Positions 41,897-51,207 of a DNA stretch of 64,000 nucleotides are shown piece by piece; positions within the stretch are counted from its first letter, which is position 1, and every line of letters begins with the position of its first letter. The notes below the pieces were generated by a model. The model did no database searches. It worked only from the letters and a program-made list of their open reading frames with translations, and had not been told where the DNA came from. A program made the translations under genes and the position numbers. This DNA is from Colwellia sp. (GTDB taxonomy: Bacteria > Pseudomonadota > Gammaproteobacteria > Enterobacterales > Alteromonadaceae). The stretch is taken from the NCBI GenBank assembly GCA_016765685.1, contig JAESPR010000058.1, forward strand, positions 49,440-113,439, written 5' to 3'.

Positions 41897-42906
41897 TAAG
41901 GAGTAGCCGGTTGGCGATTAAAACTGACCGAACTAACAATTTTTTTAGCCGTTTCTAAAGGAATTTTTCCGACGACACTGATTTCAACATTATTAATAAC
42001 ACGATTCAATACCAAGGTAGCACCGTCATTGACAAATTCGATAGCCCTTTGTTTGTCCTTACTTGGATTTACATAAACTGAAACATCAACCAAGCCATCA
42101 TTAAAGAGCATAAATTCAACGGCTTGCTTATTAACATTAATACGGTGTCTATCTGATTTTATTGATTCGAAACCATCCGGTAGCCAATTAACCTGCCATG
42201 CTAAATCAGCATTTTTTTGTTTCGCCGAAATATCAATAATTTTTGGTAATTCAGCTACTTGCAATTGTTTTAAATTGTCAGATATGGTGTCAGTAACCTC
42301 TAAATGGGTAAATTGAATTTGTTCAAGTAATTTGCCTTTACGCGTGATCACGGCTAATTTTAATAATAAGCCGCTTTGTTGATCTAACCACAACCAATAA
42401 CCAAAACGGTGCGCATCTTTAGGCACGATACGAATCAATTGTGCTGTTCGGCCTAACACCCTGTTTTTACCCACAGAAACAAAATGATAGTTATTCTCTA
42501 ACACACTGATATCTCGACCAAACACGGTTGGAATGGGTCCGATAATTTGTTCTGTATTAATTGAATAGGGCGTATATTCTGGTTCGATATAACTGACCGT
42601 ATTGTTAATACGTAAAGTGTCGCGACGAGGTCCATTAAGCAAAGCTAATATTTCAAGTTCAATAGGCTCTTCATTTATGGCTGCATTTTCATCTACTTGT
42701 TTTTCAACAACGCCATGGAACCAATGATAAGGCTCTGCTTGATTATTTTTAACAACCACAAACGAGGTATTAAAATTTAATTGGCGTAAAGATTGAGAAA
42801 GGCGCTCTAGTGACAGTTTAGCTTGTTCTGCATCAGCAGATATTACTGAAAAACTAACCGTTAAGCTGATAAGAAAAGCAAGAGGGAATGGTATAAATAA
42901 CTTCAT
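41896..42906 (-). CDS. rseB: Periplasmic sigma-E regulator RseB
   Basis: 336 residues with a signal peptide ending SVISADA. MucB/RseB features include the N-terminal lipid-binding domain (LRQLNFNTSFVVVKNNQAEPYHW, in pieces; NGPRRDTLRINN) and the small C-terminal domain (ISVVGKIPLETAKKIVSSV). RseB binds RseA in the periplasm and shields it from DegS until LPS displaces it. A long hairpin separates it from rseA. Confidence 0.94.
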   Translation of the reverse strand: MKLFIPFPLAFLISLTVSFSVISADAEQAKLSLERLSQSLRQLNFNTSFVVVKNNQAEPYHWFHGVVEKQVDENAAINEEPIELEILALLNGPRRDTLRINNTVSYIEPEYTPYSINTEQIIGPIPTVFGRDISVLENNYHFVSVGKNRVLGRTAQLIRIVPKDAHRFGYWLWLDQQSGLLLKLAVITRKGKLLEQIQFTHLEVTDTISDNLKQLQVAELPKIIDISAKQKNADLAWQVNWLPDGFESIKSDRHRINVNKQAVEFMLFNDGLVDVSVYVNPSKDKQRAIEFVNDGATLVLNRVINNVEISVVGKIPLETAKKIVSSVSFNRQPATP

Positions 42907-42930
42907 AAATTCTCGACATTACATACATTA

Positions 42931-42998
42931 AAAAAGTGAATAACTCGCCACCTTATTATCCAAACATAGGAATTAGCGGCGTAAATTATTCACTTTTT
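42931..42998. other. Long stem-loop between rseA and rseB
   Basis: AAAAAGTGAATAA at 42931-42943 pairs perfectly over 13 bp with TTATTCACTTTTT at 42986-42998. An inner CGCC (42946-42949) can pair with GGCG (42978-42981). In the mRNA this would fold the whole rseA-rseB spacer into one structure. It could attenuate or stabilise, setting RseB below RseA. Proposed from sequence only. Confidence 0.6.
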
Positions 42999-43024
42999 AT
43001 TTTGGGAGAAAACGCTTTAATTGT

Positions 43025-43651
43025 CTAGTTAGTTTTTTCTAATTCAGCTTTTAATGCACCACCTGATTTTTTATCAACACGTTTTTTCACTGCACTTAAC
43101 TTAATTTGCTGTTGGTGATCAGACAATAATGCTTGGAAACGGCGTTGTTGGTCAATTCTTTGTTCAAGAGCAACTTGTTGCTTTGATTTGCTATTTTGCG
43201 AAAAATTAAAACTTACAGGGTTGGCAAAACCACCTAAAGGTTTAGTTTGCACTATTTGAGTTGGCATTATAATTTCATTGTTATCAGCGACATTCTGCTG
43301 AACTCCAATAATCATTAACCCTGCCGCAGACGCCGCAATAGCTAGCTGACCGACCGGCTGAATAAATTGGATAACCTTAGCTTTTATAACGCTGGTAATA
43401 TTTTCACTAACACGTGGCGCCAGTACAGTCGGTTCATCAGCAATAGCTGAGATAATTTGTGCGGATAAATCTAATTGTAATGCAGATGGAATTTCATCCC
43501 GCATCACATCACCAATTAAATGATAACTTTGCCATGCAGCTGATAAGTGTTCATCCTTGAGCATGTTATCAATAGTTTCCGCTGATCTTTGATCAACGGC
43601 ACGATAATTATCAACTAATGATGAAATTGTCTCAAACTTACTTTCACTCAT
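43025..43651 (-). CDS. rseA: Anti-sigma-E factor RseA
   Basis: 208 residues. The cytoplasmic domain has the RseA_N pattern (VDNYRAVDQRSAETIDNML and LSAAWQSYHLIGDVMRDEIP). A membrane helix follows near residues 95-120 (VGQLAIAASAAGLMIIGVQ), then a periplasmic tail rich in Gln and Lys. RseA holds RpoE inactive at the membrane until cut by DegS and RseP. It lies directly after rpoE. Confidence 0.95.
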   Translation of the reverse strand: MSESKFETISSLVDNYRAVDQRSAETIDNMLKDEHLSAAWQSYHLIGDVMRDEIPSALQLDLSAQIISAIADEPTVLAPRVSENITSVIKAKVIQFIQPVGQLAIAASAAGLMIIGVQQNVADNNEIIMPTQIVQTKPLGGFANPVSFNFSQNSKSKQQVALEQRIDQQRRFQALLSDHQQQIKLSAVKKRVDKKSGGALKAELEKTN

Positions 43652-43734
43652 ACTTAAACCTTTTAATTCTTATCTAATAAATAGATACTAAAAAAATTGA
43701 TACACTTTTTACTAACTGCTCGCCATGACTAAAA

Positions 43735-44313
43735 CTAATCTTTCAACAACGGCTTAATTTTTTTATCTATGGCATCACGAGCTCTAAAAATTCGTGAACG
43801 TACTGTACCCACAGGGCACTCCATAATAGTCGCTATTTCTTCATAACTTAAACCTTCAATTTCTCGAAAGTTTATGGCAATTCTCAAATCATCGGGTAAT
43901 TGCTCAATGGTATCAAAAATAGTTTTTTTAATTTCTTGGGTAAGCAAAATTTTCTCCGGTGAAGCCGTTTCTCTCAAGGCACCACCACCATCATAAAATT
44001 CTGCATCTTCCACTTCAACATCATTACTTGGTGGTTTACGGCTCAAAGCAACACTGTGATTTTTTGCACAGTTTACCGCGATACGATACAACCAAGTATA
44101 AAATGCACTTTCCCCTCTAAAATTGGGTAAGGCACGATAAGCTTTAATAAAAGCCTCTTGTACTATATCAGGCACATCGCTGTGGTTACTGACATAACGT
44201 GACACTAAATTAGCCACCTTATGCTGATATTTCGTAACTAACAGGTTAAAGGCATTTTTATCACCTTGTTGTACCCGCTCAACCAATGTTTGGTCGACGT
44301 TCTGTTCGCTCAT
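43735..44313 (-). CDS. rpoE: RNA polymerase sigma-E factor RpoE
   Basis: 192 residues from the ATG at 44313 (MSEQNVDQ), the usual RpoE start; an ATG three codons earlier is too close to the GGAG. Region 2 is NLVSRYVSNHSDVPDIVQEAFIKAYRAL (in pieces) and FRGESAFYTWLYRIAVN; region 4 is LSYEEIATIMECPVGTVRSRIFRARDAI. It directs envelope-stress genes, including its own operon. A sigma-E-like promoter lies about 95-125 bp upstream. Confidence 0.97.
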   Translation of the reverse strand: MSEQNVDQTLVERVQQGDKNAFNLLVTKYQHKVANLVSRYVSNHSDVPDIVQEAFIKAYRALPNFRGESAFYTWLYRIAVNCAKNHSVALSRKPPSNDVEVEDAEFYDGGGALRETASPEKILLTQEIKKTIFDTIEQLPDDLRIAINFREIEGLSYEEIATIMECPVGTVRSRIFRARDAIDKKIKPLLKD

Positions 44314-44407
44314 TTGAGCCATTTCTCCTAACTATACCCGATTAAACTGCATTAAGTTCAAGGGTAAAAAATCACTTTACACATTTGGCTCGTAACAAAC
44401 GCATCAA

Positions 44408-44435
44408 TTAAGACTACACATTTTAAAAAAAGTTC
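44408..44435 (-). promoter_or_regulatory. Candidate sigma-E promoter for rpoE
   Basis: On the minus strand GAACTT (44435-44430) is followed after 16 nt by TCTTAA (44413-44408). This resembles the GAACTT-N16-TCTGA pattern of RpoE-dependent promoters, with an imperfect -10. The predicted transcript would have a leader of about 85-90 nt. Autoregulation of rpoE is well established in relatives. Confidence 0.45.
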
Positions 44436-44551
44436 TTTTTTATTTTACTTTTTTTAACTTTTAGGCTTCTTCGTGTTTGTTAACGCTATTATCAAACGTT
44501 AATATCGCTCTATAATACCTGATTACCCCTGATATATAAATCAACTAGGTT

Positions 44552-46255
44552 ATGAATCAACAAAACAATTGTGACGTACTAATTATTGGTAGCGGTGCTG
44601 CTGGTTTAACACTGGCATTACATTTAGCGAAAAATGCTGATGTGGTTATTTTAAGTAAAGGGTCATTAAATGAAGGCTCAACTTATTATGCCCAAGGAGG
44701 CATAGCCGCTGTTTTTGATGAAAATGACAGTATTGAAGCCCATATTTCTGACACCCTCATTGCCGGTGCTGGACTGTGTAATGAGAGTGCGGTTCGCTAT
44801 ACGGCCGAAAATGCTAAAGCTTGCTTGCATTGGTTGATAGACCAAGGCGTTAATTTTGACAAAGAAGAGAATAGTCTGGGTGAACAAAAATATCATTTAA
44901 CCCGCGAAGGTGGTCATAGTCACCGTCGTATTCTTCACGCTGCCGACGCTACAGGCAAGGTGATTCAAACCACATTAGCTCAGCGAGTTAAACAGCACTC
45001 TCGTATTCGACTATTTGAGCGCTACAACGCTATCGACCTTATTTGCGAAAAAAAATCTGCAAGTGCTGATTCTAAAAATATTAACGCTGAAAATACTAAT
45101 TCTGAAAATAATAAAAAGCAATGTATTGGCGCTTACATTTGGAATAGGAATAGCGAAAAAGTTGAAAGTATTTATGCCCAAAAAACTATTTTAGCCACTG
45201 GCGGTGCTAGCAAGGTTTATCAGTATACGTCTAATCCTGACGTGGCCAGTGGTGATGGCATTGCCATGGCGTGGCGCGCTGGCTGTCGTGTCGCCAATAT
45301 GGAATTTAATCAATTTCACCCTACTTGTTTGTTCCATGCTGAGGCGGGCACTTTCTTATTAACAGAAGCACTTCGCGGTGAAGGAGCAAAATTAAGACGC
45401 CCTGATGGTAGCCGCTTTATGCCTGCTTTTGATAAACGCGCCGAATTAGCACCGCGAGATATTGTGGCTAGAGCAATAGATTTTGAAATGAAACGCTTGG
45501 GCGTTGATTGCATGTACCTTGATATTAGCCATAAATCCAGTGATTTTATCAAACAACACTTCCCCACTATTTACCAACGCACTAAAGATTTAGGTATAGA
45601 CATTACCAAACAGCCTATGCCGGTAGTTCCTGCTGCCCATTACACTTGCGGCGGGGTGATGATAGATCAACATGGCCGAACTGATATTCACCAACTTTAT
45701 GCTATTGGCGAAATGGCCTATACCGGTTTACATGGTGCCAATCGTTTAGCAAGCAATTCACTACTTGAATGTTTAGTTTATGCACGTGCTGCAGCACTTG
45801 AAATTAGTGAATCGTTAGAGCAAAACAATTGCTTTAAAAAATTACCTCGTTGGGATGAAAGTCGAGTAACTGACTCAGATGAAGAAGTAGTTATTCAGCA
45901 TAACTGGCATGAGTTACGTTTGTTTATGTGGGATTATGTCGGCATTGTCAGAACCACTAAAAGGCTCGAACGCGCTTTGCATCGGGTTGAATTGTTACAG
46001 CAAGAAATCCAAGATTATTATCAAAATTTCAGAGTAAGCAATAACTTACTTGAATTGAGGAATTTAGTGCAGGTGGCTGAATTAATTATTCGCTGTGCTC
46101 TGGATCGCAAAGAAAGTCGCGGTTTACATTACACTTTAGATTTTCCAGAAACCTTAGCCGAAGCTAAACCCACTATACTTACCGCACGAAGTGTCGCACA
46201 AGGCGATGTTAACAAAACTTTAACGCCTAATGCTGACGATTTAATTGAGCGATAA
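44552..46255 (+). CDS. nadB: L-aspartate oxidase NadB
   Basis: 567 residues, longer than the usual 530-540. FAD-binding start [15 protein letters not shown]; catalytic segments [28 protein letters not shown] and [17 protein letters not shown]. It converts aspartate to iminoaspartate for NAD synthesis. An Asn/Ser/Glu-rich insertion of about 18 residues lies near residues 172-190 ([17 protein letters not shown]). It is divergent from rpoE, as in E. coli, and its 3' end overlaps ygfX by 29 bp. Confidence 0.97.
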   Translation: MNQQNNCDVLIIGSGAAGLTLALHLAKNADVVILSKGSLNEGSTYYAQGGIAAVFDENDSIEAHISDTLIAGAGLCNESAVRYTAENAKACLHWLIDQGVNFDKEENSLGEQKYHLTREGGHSHRRILHAADATGKVIQTTLAQRVKQHSRIRLFERYNAIDLICEKKSASADSKNINAENTNSENNKKQCIGAYIWNRNSEKVESIYAQKTILATGGASKVYQYTSNPDVASGDGIAMAWRAGCRVANMEFNQFHPTCLFHAEAGTFLLTEALRGEGAKLRRPDGSRFMPAFDKRAELAPRDIVARAIDFEMKRLGVDCMYLDISHKSSDFIKQHFPTIYQRTKDLGIDITKQPMPVVPAAHYTCGGVMIDQHGRTDIHQLYAIGEMAYTGLHGANRLASNSLLECLVYARAAALEISESLEQNNCFKKLPRWDESRVTDSDEEVVIQHNWHELRLFMWDYVGIVRTTKRLERALHRVELLQQEIQDYYQNFRVSNNLLELRNLVQVAELIIRCALDRKESRGLHYTLDFPETLAEAKPTILTARSVAQGDVNKTLTPNADDLIER

Positions 46256-46718
46256 CTTTTGATAAATGAGAAAAATCTTGCTCACTTAAACTATCTCGAT
46301 AAATAAAGTACTGCGTGTTGGGCTTATTGTTTTTTTCATTAAACATCGAACCAACGGCTGACAGTGGTTGCAATATTAACCAACAACCTAAAAAACTTAG
46401 TCGACTACTTGCTTGCAATTGGTAGTGTTGGTTTTCATCAAAACGGCATAATCCTTGGTCGCTTAATTCAAACCTTGCAACAATCACTTTTTGACCGTTT
46501 TGCTTAGTCAAAAACCAACTTAACAATACCATAACAATCACAGCTATCACTAAAGCAAACAGGTAGGCATAAGTGAAAAAAATCACTAACAACAATAAAA
46601 AAAATGCGCTATTTGCTACATAAAAAAAAGTTCTATAACGAGACTTATTAACGCAAATATTAACCTTTGACGCGGTTGAGAATAAATTGCACCATGGTGT
46701 TAAGTTCGTGGTCTTCAC
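46227..46718 (-). CDS. YgfX-like membrane protein, partner of SdhE
   Basis: The frame from GTG 46718 gives 163 residues; its first 18 or so overlap sdhE, and the true start is uncertain because no ATG lies after the sdhE stop. Two membrane helices ([17 protein letters not shown] and [19 protein letters not shown]) precede a soluble domain with [20 protein letters not shown], the YgfX pattern. YgfX (CptA) is a small inner-membrane protein paired with SdhE. Its 3' end overlaps nadB in the opposite strand. Confidence 0.72.
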   Translation of the reverse strand: MKTTNLTPWCNLFSTASKVNICVNKSRYRTFFYVANSAFFLLLLVIFFTYAYLFALVIAVIVMVLLSWFLTKQNGQKVIVARFELSDQGLCRFDENQHYQLQASSRLSFLGCWLILQPLSAVGSMFNEKNNKPNTQYFIYRDSLSEQDFSHLSKVIAQLNRQH

Positions 46719-46974
46719 AAGTTTTATGTCCCATAAACCAAGCAAACAAATCTGGGTCTTGCGAGGTTAGTAAACGTTCAAAGATTCGTTGGTCTGCTGC
46801 GTTTAAATCATCGTAAGCGTCTTCAACAAAAGGAATAAAAAGCACATCTAACTCTAACATACCACGACGACATGCCCATTTGAGCCTCGCCTTATTTACG
46901 CTAGGTAGAGCGGCTGTAGGTAAGGAGTCTTTAGGTTGAGAAACTGTTGATTGAGAATTTACGGCTGTTGGCAT
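46660..46974 (-). CDS. sdhE: FAD assembly factor SdhE
   Basis: 104 residues, somewhat longer than the usual 85-90 because of an N-terminal Ser/Pro-rich stretch. The RGxxE signature is present in KWACRRGMLELDVLF, followed by AADQRIFERLLTSQDPDLFAWFMG. SdhE promotes covalent FAD attachment to succinate dehydrogenase. It overlaps ygfX, the usual partner. Confidence 0.95.
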   Translation of the reverse strand: MPTAVNSQSTVSQPKDSLPTAALPSVNKARLKWACRRGMLELDVLFIPFVEDAYDDLNAADQRIFERLLTSQDPDLFAWFMGHKTCEDHELNTMVQFILNRVKG

Positions 46975-47147
46975 ATCAAATTACCTAAAAATAAAAATAG
47001 CCTTATTGGCTCAGGTATAGTGTAACAACAACACTCGTTTTCTCACCCATTAATTATCTGTTTTTTTCTTTAAAGTTGTTTCATGACTTGAATTAACGCT
47101 AATTCACCCTTATTTACACTCTATCATCCTTGTATAGTTTTCTGCTA

Positions 47148-48122
47148 ATGCCAAAAATTGAAACAAACTACCCCTCTCTTGAGCAATTACCAAGCACTTA
47201 CTTAGTTTCACTAAGTCATTATAGCGCGATCTCTTTAATTGGAGATGAGCAAACTAAATATTTACAAGGACAAGTGACTTGTGATGTAGCTACCGGCACA
47301 GAGCACAGTTTACTGGTGGGAGCTCATTGCAATGCTAAAGGAAAAGTATTTAGCACTTTTCGTTTAATCAATCGCAACGCTGCTCATTTACTTATTCAAC
47401 CCAAAGCGAGCATTAATAGCTCCATAGCCGAGCTTAAAAAGTTTGGTGTTTTTGCCAAAGTTGACATTACCCTAACCGATGAATTAAGTTTTTTTGCGCT
47501 TGCAGGGGATAATGCCGAAAATATATTACAAAATAGCTTTACCCGCATTCCAGACAGCCTTAACCCTGTAGTGCAGTCAGATTCAACTACACTAGTATAT
47601 ATAGCGGGCAAGCTAACACGCTATTTATTAATTGATACTGCTGAGATACTCGAGAGTATTTTAGCTAAGGTAAACTTGCCTATTTACCCTAATACCGTAT
47701 GGGATTTACTTGAAATAAGCGAAGGTTTTGTACAACTTAGCCATGATAGTAGCGGTGAATATGTGCCACAAATGCTGAATCTACAAGCAATTAACGGCAT
47801 TAGTTTTACAAAGGGCTGTTATTTAGGCCAAGAAACCGTCGCGCGTATGCAGTATTTAGGCAAAAATAAAAAAGCACTATTTTCATTAACAACGTCTTTA
47901 AAACAGCCGCTACAAGCTGACGATATTATCGAAAAACAGCTTGGTGAAAACTGGCGAAAAGCAGGGAATATTTTATCGACTTATCAAGCAGATAATGGCC
48001 AATGTTATCTTCAAGCTGTACTGAGTAACGATATAACTGAGGCGACTCAATTACGAATAAAATCACAACCTGAGTCAAAAGTCGTTATTCAACCTCTGCC
48101 TTATTCGTTGGTAACGGAGTAA
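47148..48122 (+). CDS. ygfZ: tRNA-modifying / Fe-S cluster repair protein YgfZ
   Basis: 324 residues from ATG 47148; a TTG six codons earlier is a weaker choice. The family motif KGCYLGQETVARMQYLGK, with the conserved Cys, is near residues 222-239. The N-terminal GcvT-like fold (YLQGQVTCDVATG) is intact. YgfZ uses folate and supports MiaB and other Fe-S enzymes. It is divergent from sdhE, as in many relatives. Confidence 0.94.
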   Translation: MPKIETNYPSLEQLPSTYLVSLSHYSAISLIGDEQTKYLQGQVTCDVATGTEHSLLVGAHCNAKGKVFSTFRLINRNAAHLLIQPKASINSSIAELKKFGVFAKVDITLTDELSFFALAGDNAENILQNSFTRIPDSLNPVVQSDSTTLVYIAGKLTRYLLIDTAEILESILAKVNLPIYPNTVWDLLEISEGFVQLSHDSSGEYVPQMLNLQAINGISFTKGCYLGQETVARMQYLGKNKKALFSLTTSLKQPLQADDIIEKQLGENWRKAGNILSTYQADNGQCYLQAVLSNDITEATQLRIKSQPESKVVIQPLPYSLVTE

Positions 48123-48175
48123 TTCTCTCTTAATTTACACTTATTGTAACCCCTAATTAAACACTGGATAAACAA

Positions 48176-48670
48176 ATGAAAATTATCAACAACTCAGTCG
48201 TGGTAATGCACTACGCGGTATCTGACAGCGAAGGCACCTTAATTGATAGCTCTTATGATCATAAACCTATGTCGATTATTCAAGGCACGGGTTATTTAAT
48301 TCCGGGGCTGGAAGATGCGCTCATTGATCATCAAACAGGTGATCAATTTGAAGTCGCGGTAAGCTGTGCACAAGCCTATGGCGAGCGTCATGATGACTAC
48401 GTACAAACGGTGCCCAAAGAATTGCTACAAGGCGTTGAAGAGCTAACAGTTGGCACACAATTACGTGCCGCTACTGACGATGGTGAGCAAACCGTCATTG
48501 TAATTGATGTTACTGATGACGAAGTAACCGTTGATGGCAATCACCCACTTTCTGGCCTTGATTTACGTTTTGATGTTGAAATATTAGCAGTGCGAGCAGC
48601 GACTAAAGAAGAACTTAAACATGGTCATATTCATAGCGATGGTGAAAGTTGTGGTGGCACTAGCGACTAA
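48176..48670 (+). CDS. SlyD-type FKBP peptidyl-prolyl isomerase
   Basis: 164 residues. The FKBP domain (VVMHYAVSDSEGTLIDSSYD, IIQGTGYLIPGLEDALI) has the insert-in-flap region of the SlyD class and the signature DGNHPLSGLDLRFDVEIL. SlyD is a cytosolic isomerase, chaperone and nickel-binding protein. The C-terminal tail (HGHIHSDGESCGGTSD) keeps only a few His and one Cys, far shorter than the metal-binding tail of E. coli SlyD. Nickel storage is therefore doubtful. Confidence 0.92.
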   Translation: MKIINNSVVVMHYAVSDSEGTLIDSSYDHKPMSIIQGTGYLIPGLEDALIDHQTGDQFEVAVSCAQAYGERHDDYVQTVPKELLQGVEELTVGTQLRAATDDGEQTVIVIDVTDDEVTVDGNHPLSGLDLRFDVEILAVRAATKEELKHGHIHSDGESCGGTSD

Positions 48671-48804
48671 GTCTTTTTACAGCCTCTTTTTTACAATATA
48701 ACGATAACATTAGCCTTTGCACTTTCTTCTCTGACATGTAAAAGCTCTAGCAAGTAAAAACCGAAAACTTTCGCTTTGTTTAGTGATTGAGCATTTAATT
48801 CATT

Positions 48805-51207
48805 TTACCTGCTCAACCACAGCCTTAGCCAATCAGATTGTTGTTTAAGCACTAAATGTAAACTTTCTTTAGCTCTATAAGAATGCCCTTCATAAGGCAA
48901 CATAATTAGCTTTGCCGTTTTTTTATTTGCAACCAAGGCTTGGTACATACGCCTTGATTGCATTGGAAAAGTGCCAGAATTAAGATCATTTTCACCATGA
49001 ATTAATAATAAAGGTTCATCTATTTTATCTGCATATAAAAAGGGAGACATTGCCAAATAATTATCTTTGGCTTGCCATAAGTCACGCCTTTCTCCTTGAA
49101 AGCCAAAAGGTGTTAAAGTGCGATTATAAGCGCCACTTTTTGCAATGCCTGCTTGAAATAAATCTGTATGTGCAAGTAAATTAACAACGGAAAATGCACC
49201 ATATGAATGCCCCATAATAGCGAGCCTATTTATATCAATCATTCCTGTTTCTTCTAAAGCTTTTACTGTCGCTTGAGCATTCATTACTAACTGCTCAATA
49301 AAATTATCATTAGGCTCCCCTTGCTCTGAAATAATCGGCATAGCCGTCGCTTCAAAAACGGCAATACCGTCTAAAAGAAAAGGCAAAGGACCTGAAGGAT
49401 CTAAATTGATAAATTTATTTTGCGTAATTGTTGTTTGTTGACTTAGCTTTTTATTTTTAAACTCTCTTGGGTATATCCACAAAACGGCAGGTATTTTTTT
49501 ATCCTTGTTTATATTTGCTTGAGCTGGCAAGTGTAATAACCCTTGCAAATTTATTCCATCACTACGCTGATATTTGATTACTTGAGAATTTGTTCGAAGC
49601 TCATTACTTTCCCCCCTTTGATATAACAATGATTCTTTAGAAAAATTTTCACCGCTTAACTTTAAATAACTAGGTGGGCTATTGGCACTCTCTCTACGCA
49701 CAAAAACATTGCTTTCACTCAACTCCAAAGGCATTTCTAGCATGTCTCTCTTACTAGTAAATAATCGTTTTTTACTTACAAATTTTATATTGTAAGCATC
49801 TATATATGGTGCAATATTAGTTTTTGTTTGCCCGTTAGCACGAAAAAAAACATCAAGATTATTATTTTCTACTAATAAAAGGTTACCTGTTGCTGTGCGT
49901 CTTAGCATAGGATCACCAATATCGGCATATTTATCTTTATAGTTTCGTTGTGATAAAAGTTTCGTGTGTTGTGCCTCCCCATATTTTAACAAATGCGTTT
50001 TAGCTTGTTTGTCACTGTAGCGCCACTCTTGCAAGATGGCCGTGCCTGAACGGCTCCAGTTTATATCGTAATAACGCCAGTTTACCTTCAGTAAAACTGT
50101 TTTATCCTTGTTAAAGGGGCTAGCTAATTCATAAATAATATCATTGACTGCTGATTGCTGTGACAAGACACCCTTATTAGTTGGTTCAACCCAAGCAATT
50201 GTTGCTGCTTTAAACGGAAGCCAGTGAACACCTCTTGCACCTAATGGAACACTATCTTTTGCTTTAGCTAAATTTATTTTATTCGCTAGATCAGGCAATT
50301 GATAAATGCTATTACCGTGATTCAAATCTACTATTTGATATTGCCGTCCCCATTTTTTATAAGGGATATAAGGAGAAAGTTTTTCTGGCAAACTTTCCAC
50401 TAGCAAATAATTACCATCGGGAGAAATTGCAAAATGTTCTACCATTTCAACCGAGCCAAATAATTTTTCATTTCCTTGTAGATCAATTTTAACTAATTGA
50501 GATGAAGTTAAATTTTGAAACTGTTGCCTTTTACGTATAGTTGTTAATAAATGTTTATAGGTACGCCCTTGAGATTTTTGCAACTGGGTAGATTCAATTT
50601 GAGCTTGCTTTAACGCTTGCTCAGTTCCTTTAAAAGTATGCTTACATGTTGATTTTACGATCAAAGCACTCGCATCAGGTAACCAACGCAAATATCGCCC
50701 CCCAATGCGTGCTGACAAGCTTAATGGCGATAACTGTTTTAACTGCTGCAATTCAATATCGTATAACCACAAGGTAATATTGGTGTCATCTTGTATTATT
50801 AATGCGATAGATTCAGAGTCTGGTGCCCAGTTATAATCTAAAATCACACCATTTTTAGGGTGAATAACTCTTGACGTATTATCCTTTTCTAATAACTCGA
50901 TATGGCTGTATTGCCTAACATTAACTTGGGAAGCCACTTTTTGATAAAACTCAAGCCCTGCCAATGATACTCTTGGCTCAGCTAAAGAACTTATTGATGG
51001 ATAACCTACCTGATGTAAAACCATAACTCGTTCGCCATCAGGCGCAAGGCTAAGTTCTTCTTGTGAACTGTTATTTATTAATGATAACCATTTATCAGCT
51101 GGGCTTATACTGGGTTGTGCATTTACAATGAAGAAATTAAAAGTCAGTATCAGCAATAAACAACTATTGATTGAGTAAAAAATAATTTTCATTGCTCCGT
51201 TACTCAT
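48805..51207 (-). CDS. Secreted S9-family (prolyl oligopeptidase-like) peptidase
   Basis: 800 residues. A signal peptide (SCLLLILTFNFFIVNA) precedes an N-terminal beta-propeller with repeated DPD40-like segments (NGVILDYNWAPDSESIALII; HFAISPDGNYLLVESLP). The C-terminal alpha/beta-hydrolase domain has the nucleophile in MGHSYGAFS (Ser near 668), Asp near 741 (GENDLN) and His near 775 (YEGHSY). It should cleave short peptides in the periplasm or outside. It is the last gene of the RiPP-like operon and overlaps the permease gene by 8 bp, so a role in processing or degrading the peptide is plausible but unproven. Confidence 0.85.
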   Translation of the reverse strand: MSNGAMKIIFYSINSCLLLILTFNFFIVNAQPSISPADKWLSLINNSSQEELSLAPDGERVMVLHQVGYPSISSLAEPRVSLAGLEFYQKVASQVNVRQYSHIELLEKDNTSRVIHPKNGVILDYNWAPDSESIALIIQDDTNITLWLYDIELQQLKQLSPLSLSARIGGRYLRWLPDASALIVKSTCKHTFKGTEQALKQAQIESTQLQKSQGRTYKHLLTTIRKRQQFQNLTSSQLVKIDLQGNEKLFGSVEMVEHFAISPDGNYLLVESLPEKLSPYIPYKKWGRQYQIVDLNHGNSIYQLPDLANKINLAKAKDSVPLGARGVHWLPFKAATIAWVEPTNKGVLSQQSAVNDIIYELASPFNKDKTVLLKVNWRYYDINWSRSGTAILQEWRYSDKQAKTHLLKYGEAQHTKLLSQRNYKDKYADIGDPMLRRTATGNLLLVENNNLDVFFRANGQTKTNIAPYIDAYNIKFVSKKRLFTSKRDMLEMPLELSESNVFVRRESANSPPSYLKLSGENFSKESLLYQRGESNELRTNSQVIKYQRSDGINLQGLLHLPAQANINKDKKIPAVLWIYPREFKNKKLSQQTTITQNKFINLDPSGPLPFLLDGIAVFEATAMPIISEQGEPNDNFIEQLVMNAQATVKALEETGMIDINRLAIMGHSYGAFSVVNLLAHTDLFQAGIAKSGAYNRTLTPFGFQGERRDLWQAKDNYLAMSPFLYADKIDEPLLLIHGENDLNSGTFPMQSRRMYQALVANKKTAKLIMLPYEGHSYRAKESLHLVLKQQSDWLRLWLSR

